Of a DNA stretch of 64,000 nucleotides, positions 28,601-35,778 are shown one piece after another. The DNA lies in the NCBI GenBank assembly GCA_944472155.2, contig OX235273.1, positions 85,058,793 to 85,122,792 of the forward strand, written 5' to 3'. The stretch is from Trichobilharzia szidati. Its lineage: Eukaryota; Platyhelminthes; Trematoda; Strigeidida; Schistosomatidae. Position 1 is the stretch's first letter, and each line of letters starts with the position of its first letter. A program made the position numbers and the translations under genes. The notes below the pieces were generated by a model. The model saw only the letters and a program-made list of their open reading frames with translations, had not been told where the DNA came from and ran no database searches.

Positions 28601-31600
28601 CAAACGAATAATACATGGTTCTATTTTACTGCATTGATTATTAGTGACCGGTGATTAGAGGTATACAGACAGTGGAATAAAAATCAAGTAACTCGAATTT
28701 AAGAAACAAAAAGCAACCACAACATACCAGTATCATGAATAAATTGTTCAACTCGTGTTTGAGTACCCCAATAACGAAATTCCACTCGACAGAGTTTATA
28801 TGCACACATAATCCGCTTAGGCAACGGTTTCAAAACTTCAGTAGCTGGTGCATTGTCATGTGTTCGCGTTGGTGGTCTTTCATATGTTTCAAGAGTCACT
28901 TTCTGAGCGCGAGTGAATTCTTCACGCCAATTTGGAGATAGTGGCCCACGACCGGTTGCTGCTGACGCATAAATAGTCGGATCTTCCTCTACTTTATAGT
29001 CGTTCCCAGTGACTGAATCTTTTACAATATCGATGAAATCTGTAGAAGAAGTTTTCATTAAAAATATATATGAAAACATGAAATAGTAATAACAAAGTAG
29101 CATATCAGAGTAATTCTATGAGACTAACAAAGAAAAATAATTGAGGAACATAGTGGGAAGTATTTATATTATTCTAACCAGAGTGAATAAAGTTTAAAAT
29201 ACCAAATTTGATAAATAAAAAAGTAGAGATTCACTATTCACTCAGTAGCCACTATAATCTATATCACACCAAAAATTCACCACCTAAGCATGAACAATAT
29301 AAAAAGCAGCAAACTACAGGACCAAGGAGGATTATTATTATCATTCCCTCTAATGAAACAATCATGAAAAGCTGAATTATAATCAGTTGTTCCCTTAAAT
29401 TATAATGAAACTGAACCATATCATTACCTGTGTATGAAACTAACTACCGAGTTACTTCATTCCTTGAACTTAGCTTCAAAGAAGTCGCTTGCAGATGACA
29501 ACAAAAAAACTTTTCATGTCAATACTTAATCATAACTGAAATAAGATGATTTCTTGTAAAAGGGATTTTATTCAATCTTCTAAAATCAATAGCTGAAAGT
29601 TGAAGGAGGTTTACTAATTTAGGAATAATATTAGTAAGATAAAATCTACTCAGTAATCACCTTACCCTAATAGTTTAGAGTAATTATAACCTTATGTTTT
29701 CATTTATCCAAAATCTATATTCTTTTTTGTTATGTCTACTTGACCTTCAACTGGACTAGTTTGTTTTACTTCTCTTATGTCAAAGTTTTTAAGCATCTTG
29801 TAGGACAGGCAAAGAAAAATCATAACATTGGGTCTAAGAGAATTTAGTAACAATGGAAGTTGCTACGACTCATAACTTGGGAGAAGTCAGTGTGAACGGA
29901 GATTTTTTTAAATAGTACAGCCAGAAGCTGTATAAAAGCCAAAAACAAAGCGGCAAATAAAAACAAGCATAAGTAATTATAAAAGGCATTTAGCATTTAG
30001 GGAGAGTCATCGATCCAACAGATAATATAAAATACCATAGAGAGGTGACAAATGTTCAAACGATATAAACAATTTATCTACAACAACTTCACCATTTACT
30101 ATCAATATTTACCAGCTTATTGAATTCCAGTCACAGTAAAAGTTTGTTTGTAAACAAATGCAACTCTCCTGTCCACTTATTAACCTAGAATCACACTTTA
30201 TCATTAAAGCCGATCCCTTCAAGTTACATGTACAATAAACCTACACAGTCTAATAATGTGACGTGAAACAACTGTGTTTCATCTCAGAAGTACTAAATTT
30301 TACACACTTCAAAAAATCACACATCCACATTAATACAATAATGACAAGAATAAGTAAATATCCTATATCATACTTCCATAGGGTCTTTGGAATTAGTGAA
30401 GTACTTTTATAAATATCAAAATTATTGTAAAACATCATTTTAGTGCTTGGTGATATTAACGAATGCATTATGCAAGGTAATACAACAACAGTGTGAGGAT
30501 ATGATGAAGGGGAAGTTCCAAGTGACAAGTTACATGGAAATACAACCGGAAAAAAAATGATAAATAGTCAGTTCTTTGCAAACAGACAGACGCAAGTCAA
30601 ACTTGGAAGGTTAAGTAGTTACATATGTGACAATCCACGGTGAAATCCTATACACTCATTGCAACTCAGGTAAAAAAAAAAAAATATGAAGGAAAATGAG
30701 AAGTTTAAAAAATTTACACCATAACAAAACCAGTGAAAAAAAAACTCAAGGCAAGTTAAGAAACAAGTTATAATGCAATTGAGATAATGATAAAGTAGGT
30801 ATTCATTTGCATTATAGAGTATGATTCTTGAACATATTATTCACAATCTTTAAACAACAATTTTAACTGTTTGTTGGACGCCAGTCACACAACTTACACA
30901 ATTCACATGAACAGTCAATAACTTTATAATTCCGGTCTAGTTTGACAAATATTCACTTTTTTTAATCCCATGCTTCATTACCTACCTGTGGTAGACAGCA
31001 CAACACAACATGCCCTAATTGACACAAAAGATTAGTGCTCACATCAAATAACTCCTAACTTCTATCCAAAACTTATACGCTTAAACTAAGCATTGCTGGT
31101 AGAGATTGTGCAAAACAAGACCATATATTAACATCATATATCAGGTCAAAGTGCATCAAAAATCCTTTATTGGATAGTCGTGTAGTCACATTCTAAACCA
31201 ACCATCTCCGCATACTTTCAAGCCCATTTCAGCAGCTGATCTTTTATATAGAAGCCAATTCAACGGCAGATACTAAAGACATGTTTGATTTGCTGAGTCA
31301 AAAAAATCATCCCAATTTTGATACTCACATTAAAATAACAAAAAAAAAACATCTTGGCGTTTATAAAACCTGACTAACGAAAGTAGAAATTCACAACCAG
31401 ACAGGTGCAGCTTCAAAAAGAACTGCATAGAACGGAGTTCTTTGAAAGGACTTAACGAACACTTTTGCGTAAGTTGTTGAATAAATTTGTCAATACATTA
31501 GGAGACAAAACTTTTAGTAAATTGATAGCCACACGTTACAGCTTATAACAAAGTGCCTGATAAACATCACATAATGAGAACGATACCATTACGTAACACC

Positions 31601-34600
31601 ATAAAAAGTATAGGCAGATGCTGTAAACTCATCATTCGGATTTATAAGTTTTTCTTTTACAACTTACCAACAATGCGAGCTTTTTTCTCATCTTCTGAAA
31701 GCTTAAATACATCGTCTTGTTCTCCAGAATCATCGAAAAAATATGTCTCCACATCGAGTACTAGTTTCTCTACAAAAGGTACTTTATAAATTGTTCTAGT
31801 ATAGGGATAAGCGTTCCAAGCCTCTTCTTCTACGCGTAAAGCAGATGACGGTAATATATTACGAATCCACGCTGAAATTAAAGTACACAAAATGCAATGA
31901 AAATAATCAAAATTTACCGAATTCATATTTATTTAGTTAAAATACGCTTAATACACTTAATATACTTAAGTTACGCTACCTAACTTCAGTAATGTTACTC
32001 TTTCCCTAAGTTCTTGAACCGAAAAAAAGCTTCCGCACAACAGTCACTAATAGTCGTGAGTGACAACTCATTATTCTTTACATACCATTTTCGTTGTCAT
32101 AAGGCTAGTCTATATGCGAACGACGTAATAAAGTAATTACCCACTAGATAAAGCACTTGCAATCATATAGAGCGGCTTACAAAACGCTGAACGATCAGTT
32201 TTATCACGAAGTATACACTATTATGTCACTTGTTTATACAGTTAGGCACAAATTCATAAATGAATAAAGAAAATAGGTTAAGTATAAAATGCGATCAACT
32301 TACTACCACACAAAATTGTGTAAATGCCATAAGCTCTTAGACATGAGAATCAACAGCTCTATAGGTAAGTGTGCTTTTCATTCTTACGTACTAGTCAAAT
32401 CCTCCAAGGAAGTATCACTGTTACTTAAAACTCAGAGTTCTATCAAAAGTAATCAATTCAGCAGAAACATAAAATTTATAACATAAAACGTCTAGATGTT
32501 CAGTAATAACTGATATTCCATATAGCTTATATTTCAAAAAGAAATTACGAAAACCGAAATAATATTGGAAATTAAAAGCAACAATATAAAACTAGACTAA
32601 AGAAGTCCTTTTACATAAATGTATTTAAAAATGAACTTTCTTAACAACACCATAAAGTATAAAGCTTACATGGTAAGTGGCTGCCCACATGATAGATTTT
32701 GAATGTATATTGACCTTTTCCACCGGGTCCATCTTCATAAGGTTCATTTTTTAGTATCTCAACACCACTTCCACGACCTGTACTCTCCTCGCGAGACTTT
32801 TTCTAAGTAAAACAAGAACGATTCAAAAAAGTATTTTTTTACTGCTGAATTCTTGTTTTATTTAGAAAATTACACTACGCAGTAGTGTCAGACTGATCAA
32901 TATGCTTGATTTTCATCAACACGTTGTCTTTGGAATGAGCGGCACATTAACTATTTTACCCCAAAACTTACCAATGAACTGTTATTTACCACTGAAATTT
33001 CGATGGTCACAAACAACATTGGTTACTCGTCAAATAATCCTAAAGTTTATTAAAACGCAAGTATGCTACAACAGATTTTTTCCATTTCACTTCATGGTTG
33101 AGGAAAATATTCACGATCATCGCGTTATAGATGGGTTCAACGCTACGTTAATATGACAGAAGCACAAAATTTGTTAACATTAAGCAGTGAATAATGGGTA
33201 AGAAAGGTATGTAAACGCGCGGTTGTTAACTTTCATCAACTGTAGTGTTGCAACAAACCATAGTAGAGACTTTAATCTATATAGACACTAGAGAGAGATT
33301 TCACAAAGCAAAAGCAAGTGTACTGAAGTATACTGCAAACTAACAAGAAGCCTTCGTAACGACGGTGAACAGTGGTGGGCGACAAAAGCGAAAGAGGTGG
33401 AAAAGGCATCAGCGATTGGTAACACCAGACAACTATTTAGACTTATCAGGGAAACAGGTGGTAAAAGGCAAACGATAAGTGAAACAATATCTGAGAAAAA
33501 CGGCACCATAATTAGGTCTCAGGAGAGACGATTGGAACCTTGGAAAAAACACTTTGAGGAGAAATTTAATTGGCCTACAGCCACACTCAACTTACTGAAC
33601 ATCCAACACCTCCATGAATGGAATATATACACAGGTCCCCTGTCCGTAACTGAGGTTACAAAAGCCGTCACTAATCTGAAACGAGGCAAAGTTGCGAGGC
33701 CTGGTGGAATGACTTCAGAGGTATTTAAGTGCGGTGGAGACAGTTTAATGTCTGCGTTAACTAAGGTACTAGGCAGCGTCTGGGAATCAGAGGAAGTTCG
33801 GTTGGGCTGGTGTAAGTCATTGATTATTCTGATATACAAGAAGGGAGACAAGTCTTCCCGTGATAATCACAGGGGGATTAGCTTGACTAATATGATATCT
33901 AGAGTTCTAGGCTCAATAATAATATGTAGGCTAAGTGGTGCTCGAGAGGAAAAAACACGAGAGAACCAGGCAGGCTTTAGACCAAGAAGAGGGAGTATCG
34001 ATCATATCTTCACCCTTCCACAGATTCTGAAACAGACATACTTACAGACGTCCAACAATCGTCATATTTCTTGACCTAAAGGCGGTACTCGATTCTGTCG
34101 ACCGAGAGGTTCTCTGGCGATGCTTGGCTGTAAAGGGAATATCGAGAAAATACAATGCACTAATCAAGGCATTCTACTCAAATTCATGCAGCCTAGTGAG
34201 AGCCTACGGCGAGTTGTCATCTGAGGTGGTGACAACTAGTGGTGTCCGTCAGGGATGCCCACTATCCCCATTTCTATTCAATTTCATCATAGATGTACTA
34301 ATGGACTTAACCCTAACTCACTTCAGCTAATTACCAGGGAATAATCTCGTTGACTTAGAATATGCAGATGATATAGGCCTTCTAGGTGAGGACGCTGACA
34401 TAATACAGTCTTCTGAACACCTTGAGTTGTTTGACATGCGATTCGCTACCTTTGTCAAATGTAAGATGATGCTACAGGACTGAACTACATTGATTCCTAG
34501 CTTAGAAATAGGGAGTGAAGCGGTAGAGCATGTTGACTACTTCACTTATTTGGGGAGTTACATCAGCCCCAACAGGTTGGTTGCTGACGAAATCTCAGCA

Positions 34601-35778
34601 TGGATATAGAAGGCTCGTTCCGCATATGCCAGTTTACGCCGTCTCTGGCGTAGACGTGATATCCGGCTATCGACCAAAGGGCGTGTGGTACTGCTCATCA
34701 GTCCGCTCCGTGCAAAGTTCTATGTCGAAAACCAACCGACCGACCGGCTTTTATACATGGCCATCGGAAGTGGAAGACATGAAGAGACTAGTTGTCTTTG
34801 ATCATAGGTAACTGCGTTCTATCTCCCGTGTGAAGTGGTATAGGAGGCTGAGCAATATTGAGGTCAGGCATCGAGTGCTAGGTAAGGAGAGGGAGTCAAC
34901 AGACGAGCCTATGAAGTGACATAGACTGAGATGGTTAGGATTTGTGTTACGTATGCCTAGCCATCGCCTTCCTCGATAGTGGGCAATGTTAGCTGATATA
35001 GGGCCAGGCTGGGAAAGAGCTAGCGGCGGTCAAACGAAAACATGGCACCAGTCAATGAAATCCACAACAGTTAGTTTAAGCCATGTAGGAAGGTGTGGAT
35101 TTCTTGGTTGGGGTCCTCGAGACCAATAGAGACTGGAGACAATTGGTGATATGGCTCAAAATCGTTGTCAATGGCGCATATGTATCCACTCCTTGTGACT
35201 TATAATACCCCATAAAACTATATTGTTCTTCCATATTGCTATTCTTCTTACCTCACCTCTGTTTTGAATCTCTCTTTACTCTCTTTTCTTGCTTTCTGTG
35301 CTAAGTGAAGTGTGACAACTCGAACTCCCTCATATCAGTGCAAAGTTCTACGTTGAAACAAGTCAGTCAGTCAGACTAAAGTGTAGAAGGATAAACTAAA
35401 TACAAAGATGATGGGCGAACCGTCACAAAATTTCGAAATTGATAAAATAAAGTCATATTTAAGGATAGGAATCAAAGCTAAGCAGCTTCCTTCGTTAGGT
35501 ACACCAAGCCATAAATATTGACACATGTGCTGAATAATTAGTAAATGCAAATACCAGTTTATACGCTCAAGGAAACTTTGTGCTACAGTGGAGCTAATTA
35601 TACAGAAAGAAATGAAATTATACAAATTCCTTTGAATGGCTCTGAATAAAGATTTTAACAAGTAAAAAATTAATAGTGTGAGAAAGCTTACCTGAATCAT
35701 ATACAACTGAGCTATTCTATATTCAGCAACTGTTAGAGGCATACATATGCGATACTCTTTGAGAAGCATATTTGAAGA
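1..35778 (-). CDS. PITPNM: rdgB/PITPNM-type phosphatidylinositol transfer protein (spliced, C-terminus outside window)
   Basis: Fifteen minus-strand coding exons join in phase into 806 codons and stop at the window edge. Family role: class IIA PITPs exchange phosphatidylinositol and phosphatidic acid at ER-plasma membrane contact sites and sustain phospholipase C signalling. Seen here: a PITP domain (about residues 1-260), in which T59, K61 and N90 fall at the numbers used for lipid-contacting residues of PITP-alpha; the [15 protein letters not shown] block (216-230); a linker (260-412); and a DDHD-type region with [26 protein letters not shown] (near residue 552) and FFMLGSPVG. The vertebrate proteins are about 1240 residues, so the missing third should hold the LNS2 domain. 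ATG at 35769 starts the standard PITP N-terminus. Introns range from about 140 nt to 6.25 kb and carry many transposons. The family assignment is firm; expression was not assessed. Confidence 0.93.
1706..1951 (-). mobile_element. possible solo LTR
   Basis: Read on the minus strand, this 246-bp segment starts TGTCCCC and ends TTGTTACA. It contains a TATA-like CTATAAATA and an AATAAA about 35 bp before the end, the usual layout of an LTR. No matching 5-bp target duplication, primer-binding site or second copy is visible in the window, so it may be part of another repeat. Confidence 0.38.
2488..2706. repeat. perfect palindromic SINE fragment (76-bp arms)
   Basis: Positions 2488-2563 are the exact reverse complement of 2631-2706 (76 bp each, 67-bp spacer). 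The arm is the 3' half of the tRNA-derived SINE also found near 11620, 12060 and 28110. The spacer carries its B-box region in minus orientation (GGGTTCGAATCCC). It lies in the intron between exons 15 and 14. Confidence 0.9.
3181..3316 (-). CDS. PITPNM: rdgB/PITPNM exon 14 (DDHD core)
   Basis: Residues 665-709: [20 protein letters not shown], the GSP(L/V)G block diagnostic of DDHD regions, followed by a linker to NAVYHSSQ. The acceptor is AACACTAG|GTA and the donor CAAG|GTATTT, phase 1. Confidence 0.92.
3805..4450 (+). mobile_element. degenerate RTE (SR2-like) 3' fragment
   Basis: This follows, with many substitutions and gaps, the 3' part of the RTE copy at 33290-35370: the stretch after the YADD motif, the 'CTTAGATTGAGATGG' region and the T-rich 3'UTR. 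No open frame remains. Positions 3755-3805 resemble an RTE 3' end in the opposite orientation. Confidence 0.6.
4720..4821 (-). CDS. PITPNM: rdgB/PITPNM exon 13
   Basis: Residues 631-664, a charged Ser-rich segment ending [10 protein letters not shown], which leads into the conserved DDHD strand. The acceptor is TTTTTTTTTAG|CCT and the donor CAG|GTATTT, phase 0 on both sides. Confidence 0.88.
5355..5700 (+). repeat. tRNA-derived SINE (Sm-alpha-like)
   Basis: It matches the copy at 11795-12170: a leader, then an A-box-like AGTGGCTTACTG and a B-box-like GGGTTCAACCCTC, then the 'CCCAAACTAAGGCGAAACA' tail region. It is diverged, and lies in the intron between exons 13 and 12. The name Sm-alpha is from general knowledge of schistosome SINEs. 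Confidence 0.7.
6166..6495 (-). CDS. PITPNM: rdgB/PITPNM exon 12 (nucleophile-elbow region)
   Basis: Residues 521-630. It holds [20 protein letters not shown] followed by [12 protein letters not shown], the strand-turn-helix that corresponds to a lipase nucleophile elbow, then an Asn-run ([10 protein letters not shown]) and a basic/Ser-rich stretch. The acceptor is GGTTGCAG|ATG. Two phase-0 donors are possible: CCT|GTAAGT at 6166, preferred because it restores a TLCPP junction, and CAG|GTGAAA at 6217. Confidence 0.88.
7336..7367. repeat. (AT)n microsatellite
   Basis: An uninterrupted AT dinucleotide run of about 32 bp, intronic. Confidence 0.95.
7621..8340 (-). mobile_element. RTE (SR2-like) 3'-end fragment
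   Basis: The minus strand encodes a broken RTE C-terminus with [20 protein letters not shown] and [11 protein letters not shown], followed by a 3'UTR matching that of the 33290-35370 copy and a GTCAGTCA-type end near 7621. It is 5'-truncated, as is usual for target-primed insertions, and lies in the intron between exons 12 and 11, in the same orientation as the gene. Confidence 0.8.
9040..9640 (+). mobile_element. RTE (SR2-like) 3' fragment
   Basis: Diverged copy of the RTE C-terminal region and 3'UTR on the plus strand: recognisable pieces match 'GTCTTTGATNATAGG', 'GTGAAGCTACATTG' and 'CTATGCATGCC' of the longer copies. All frames are broken. Confidence 0.65.
10622..10651. repeat. (TA)n microsatellite
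   Basis: About 30 bp of TA repeats inside the intron between exons 12 and 11. A shorter AT/AC compound run lies at 11265-11300. Confidence 0.95.
11615..11765 (-). repeat. SINE fragment, inverted relative to next copy
   Basis: The reverse complement of the 3' half of the SINE at 11795-12170 (AGTTAGAGAACCATTGGAAA, CTGGACAGCTGTTTCGTCC). It abruptly switches at about 11722 to the forward-oriented 3' tail (AGCTCATGATGAAAATCCTG). Together with the next copy it forms a nested inverted pair. Confidence 0.75.
11795..12170 (+). repeat. tRNA-derived SINE (Sm-alpha-like), most complete copy
   Basis: The best copy in the window. After a leader of about 165 bp comes a tRNA-like stretch with A box (GTGGCTTAATGGT) and B box (GGTTCGAATCC) at about 11970-12035. 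The 3' region follows with CCAAACTAGGACGAAACAGC and TCATGATGAAAATCCTG. The A/B boxes are the internal RNA polymerase III promoter known for such SINEs. Confidence 0.8.
12749..12860 (-). CDS. PITPNM: rdgB/PITPNM exon 11
   Basis: Residues 483-520, with [20 protein letters not shown] at the end. The acceptor is TTTTCTTTAG|G and the donor CATCAA|GTGAGT, phase 0. It joins exon 10 across a 140-nt intron. Confidence 0.9.
13001..13175 (-). CDS. PITPNM: rdgB/PITPNM exon 10
   Basis: Residues 425-482, beginning [20 protein letters not shown] and containing [20 protein letters not shown]. The ILDS and R-x-V-P-C-P features match the segment between the FFAT region and DDHD core in this family. The acceptor is CCTGTTAG and the donor TCCAG|GTATAT, phase 2. 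Confidence 0.9.
13964..14002 (-). CDS. PITPNM: rdgB/PITPNM exon 9 (micro-exon)
   Basis: A 39-nt exon encoding [14 protein letters not shown] across its junctions. This is the first beta strand of the DDHD-type region (vertebrate members have a similar hydrophobic strand followed by HSG). The acceptor is TTCTCCTCCAG and the donor GGTG|GTGAGT; phases fit on both sides. Confidence 0.8.
15771..15878 (-). CDS. PITPNM: rdgB/PITPNM exon 8 (acidic linker)
   Basis: Residues 376-411. It starts [15 protein letters not shown] and ends SFDNSDSMS. The acceptor is CTTCTTTTACAG and the donor TCTT|GTAAGT, phase 1. The acidic run followed by SFVTCCS sits where the family's FFAT motif is found, but the canonical EFFDA core is absent. 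Confidence 0.8.
16060..16930 (-). mobile_element. second RTE-lineage reverse transcriptase fragment
   Basis: Minus-strand frames give [11 protein letters not shown] (about 16870), then [17 protein letters not shown] and [12 protein letters not shown] (about 16290-16410). These follow the post-RT region of RTE elements with (I/V)FINxCLR and (K/R)WRWxGH motifs. The sequence differs from the SR2-like copies, so it is another lineage. Several frameshifts. It lies in the intron between exons 8 and 7. Confidence 0.65.
18553..18629. repeat. degenerate telomere-like tract
   Basis: A run of CCTAA/CTAAC variants (CCTAACTCTAACCATAATC, CCTAATCCTAACTTTAACC, CCTAACCTTAACCCTAG), the complement of TTAGGG-like units. 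It is short and degenerate, 45 kb from the nearest window end, in the intron between exons 8 and 7. Confidence 0.6.
18720..19120 (+). repeat. GC-rich dispersed repeat segment
   Basis: A block clearly richer in GC than its surroundings (GCCGTGGTGGTCGGGC, GGGCGCCCGGGCAG), directly followed by a SINE. It resembles the 5' region of a non-LTR element, in style like the block at 40500-41750, but no protein could be read. Confidence 0.45.
19126..19335 (+). repeat. second tRNA-derived SINE family
   Basis: The tRNA-like head has an A box (CAGTGGTTAGGA), a B box (GGGGTTCGATCCCC) and the closing GCCGGCGC stem. The body continues ACCCGATATCTATGGTCGGC and ends in an A-rich tail (AAAATAAAAAAATAAA). A copy lies at 39310-39475. 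It differs from the Sm-alpha-like SINE in both head and body. Confidence 0.75.
19827..19913 (-). CDS. PITPNM: rdgB/PITPNM exon 7 (linker)
   Basis: An 87-nt exon for residues 347-375 ([20 protein letters not shown], then EPFTVTFP). The acceptor is TTTTTTTACAG and the donor CCAG|GTTAGT; both phases fit the neighbouring exons. It is acidic and lies where vertebrate members carry the VAP-binding segment. Confidence 0.8.
19914..24557. other. PITPNM: intron between exons 7 and 6, no feature seen
   Basis: 4.6 kb of AT-rich sequence. I saw no further exon with matching phase, no recognisable transposon protein and only short AT-rich simple repeats. Confidence 0.5.
24558..24639 (-). CDS. PITPNM: rdgB/PITPNM exon 6 (linker)
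   Basis: An 82-nt exon encoding residues 320-346, a Ser/Thr-rich linker ([20 protein letters not shown]). The acceptor TTCTTTTTCAG has a strong pyrimidine tract and the donor is GCAG|GTGCGG, phase 1. Little conservation is expected here. The call rests on phase continuity with exons 5 and 7 and good splice sites. Confidence 0.75.
25340..25569 (-). CDS. PITPNM: rdgB/PITPNM exon 5 (end of PITP domain, linker)
   Basis: Residues 243-319. It opens [20 protein letters not shown], the conserved C-terminal helix region of class IIA PITP domains, then [20 protein letters not shown]. It continues into a Q/S/T-rich linker ending KPQPIG. The acceptor is ACTAAAG|CAC and the donor GGA|GTTAGT, phase 0. Confidence 0.92.
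25840..25932 (+). mobile_element. small RTE (SR2-like) fragment
   Basis: GTTGACTGTTTCACTTATTT and TGATTGCTGATAAAATGTTA match the region just after the YADD box of the 33290-35370 copy. It is about 90 bp, intronic. Confidence 0.55.
26140..27345 (-). mobile_element. Penelope-like element, 3' half with GIY-YIG endonuclease
   Basis: The minus strand, read from 27345 down, gives [15 protein letters not shown], a frame jump, [11 protein letters not shown] (the RT catalytic YVDD), [15 protein letters not shown], then [20 protein letters not shown] linker. It ends with a GIY-YIG nuclease start ([20 protein letters not shown]). That order, RT then C-terminal GIY-YIG, defines Penelope-like retroelements. 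The copy is 5'-truncated and has frame breaks near 27200, 26890 and 26590, so it is inactive. It sits in the intron between exons 5 and 4. Confidence 0.88.
28105..28262 (-). repeat. SINE fragment (Sm-alpha-like)
   Basis: Minus-oriented copy of the SINE 3' half with the B-box region (CACTGGGTTTCGAACCCATG) and CTGGACAGCTGTTTCGTC. Intronic. Confidence 0.75.
28728..29039 (-). CDS. PITPNM: rdgB/PITPNM exon 4 (PITP domain with extra loop)
   Basis: Residues 139-242, from [10 protein letters not shown] to EQFIHDT. It carries GRGPLSPNW (168-176) and [15 protein letters not shown] (216-230). In PITPs the YW/WW pair of this block inserts into membranes. Between the two blocks are about 43 residues, where family members usually have 14-16, so the loop has grown by some 27-29 residues rich in T, E, P and R. 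The acceptor is TTCTACAG|AT and the donor ACTG|GTATGT. Confidence 0.92.
29040..31667. other. PITPNM: intron between exons 4 and 3, no feature seen
   Basis: 2.6 kb of AT-rich sequence without recognisable coding or repeat content. Confidence 0.5.
31668..31871 (-). CDS. PITPNM: rdgB/PITPNM exon 3 (PITP domain)
   Basis: Residues 71-138: the split serine codon is followed by [20 protein letters not shown] and YPYTRT, with N90 at the conserved PITP position and T95 where PITP-alpha has cysteine. It ends [13 protein letters not shown]. The acceptor is TTTCAG|CGTGG and the donor GTTG|GTAAGT (phase 1). Confidence 0.93.
32670..32802 (-). CDS. PITPNM: rdgB/PITPNM exon 2 (PITP domain)
   Basis: This exon encodes residues 27-70, [20 protein letters not shown] through HVGSHLP. 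The acceptor is ACTTAG|AAAAAG and the donor CCAT|GTAAGC (phase 1). It contains QYTFKIYH, with T59 and K61 at the positions known to contact the inositol headgroup in PITP-alpha. It joins exon 1 in phase 0. Confidence 0.93.
33290..35370 (+). mobile_element. RTE-clade retrotransposon (SR2-like), frameshifted, 5'-truncated
   Basis: Plus-strand frames together give the RT and the C-terminal part of an RTE polyprotein: [40 protein letters not shown], then a frame break. [20 protein letters not shown] and [18 protein letters not shown] follow, a stop, then [10 protein letters not shown] (YADD at about 34360) and a broken C-terminus. The 3'UTR ends in a GTCA tandem (AGTCAGTCAGTCAG) near 35370. No endonuclease domain remains. 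It lies in intron 1 in opposite orientation to the host gene. Other 3' fragments in the window match it. Confidence 0.88.
35692..35778 (-). CDS. PITPNM: rdgB/PITPNM exon 1 (start codon)
   Basis: The ATG at 35769-35767 opens 26 codons beginning [20 protein letters not shown], the typical PITP N-terminus. The donor is CAG|GTAAGC at 35692/35691, phase 0. Nine bases upstream of the ATG is a strong acceptor (TGCATTTCAG, ending at 35779), so this exon is preceded either by a 5'UTR intron or by a spliced-leader trans-splice site. No upstream exon was identified. Confidence 0.92.

Noticed and set aside
32902..33156. An 84-codon plus-strand frame within intron 1 of the rdgB gene.
   Set aside because: No recognisable motif, no splice partners and AT-rich composition; likely chance.
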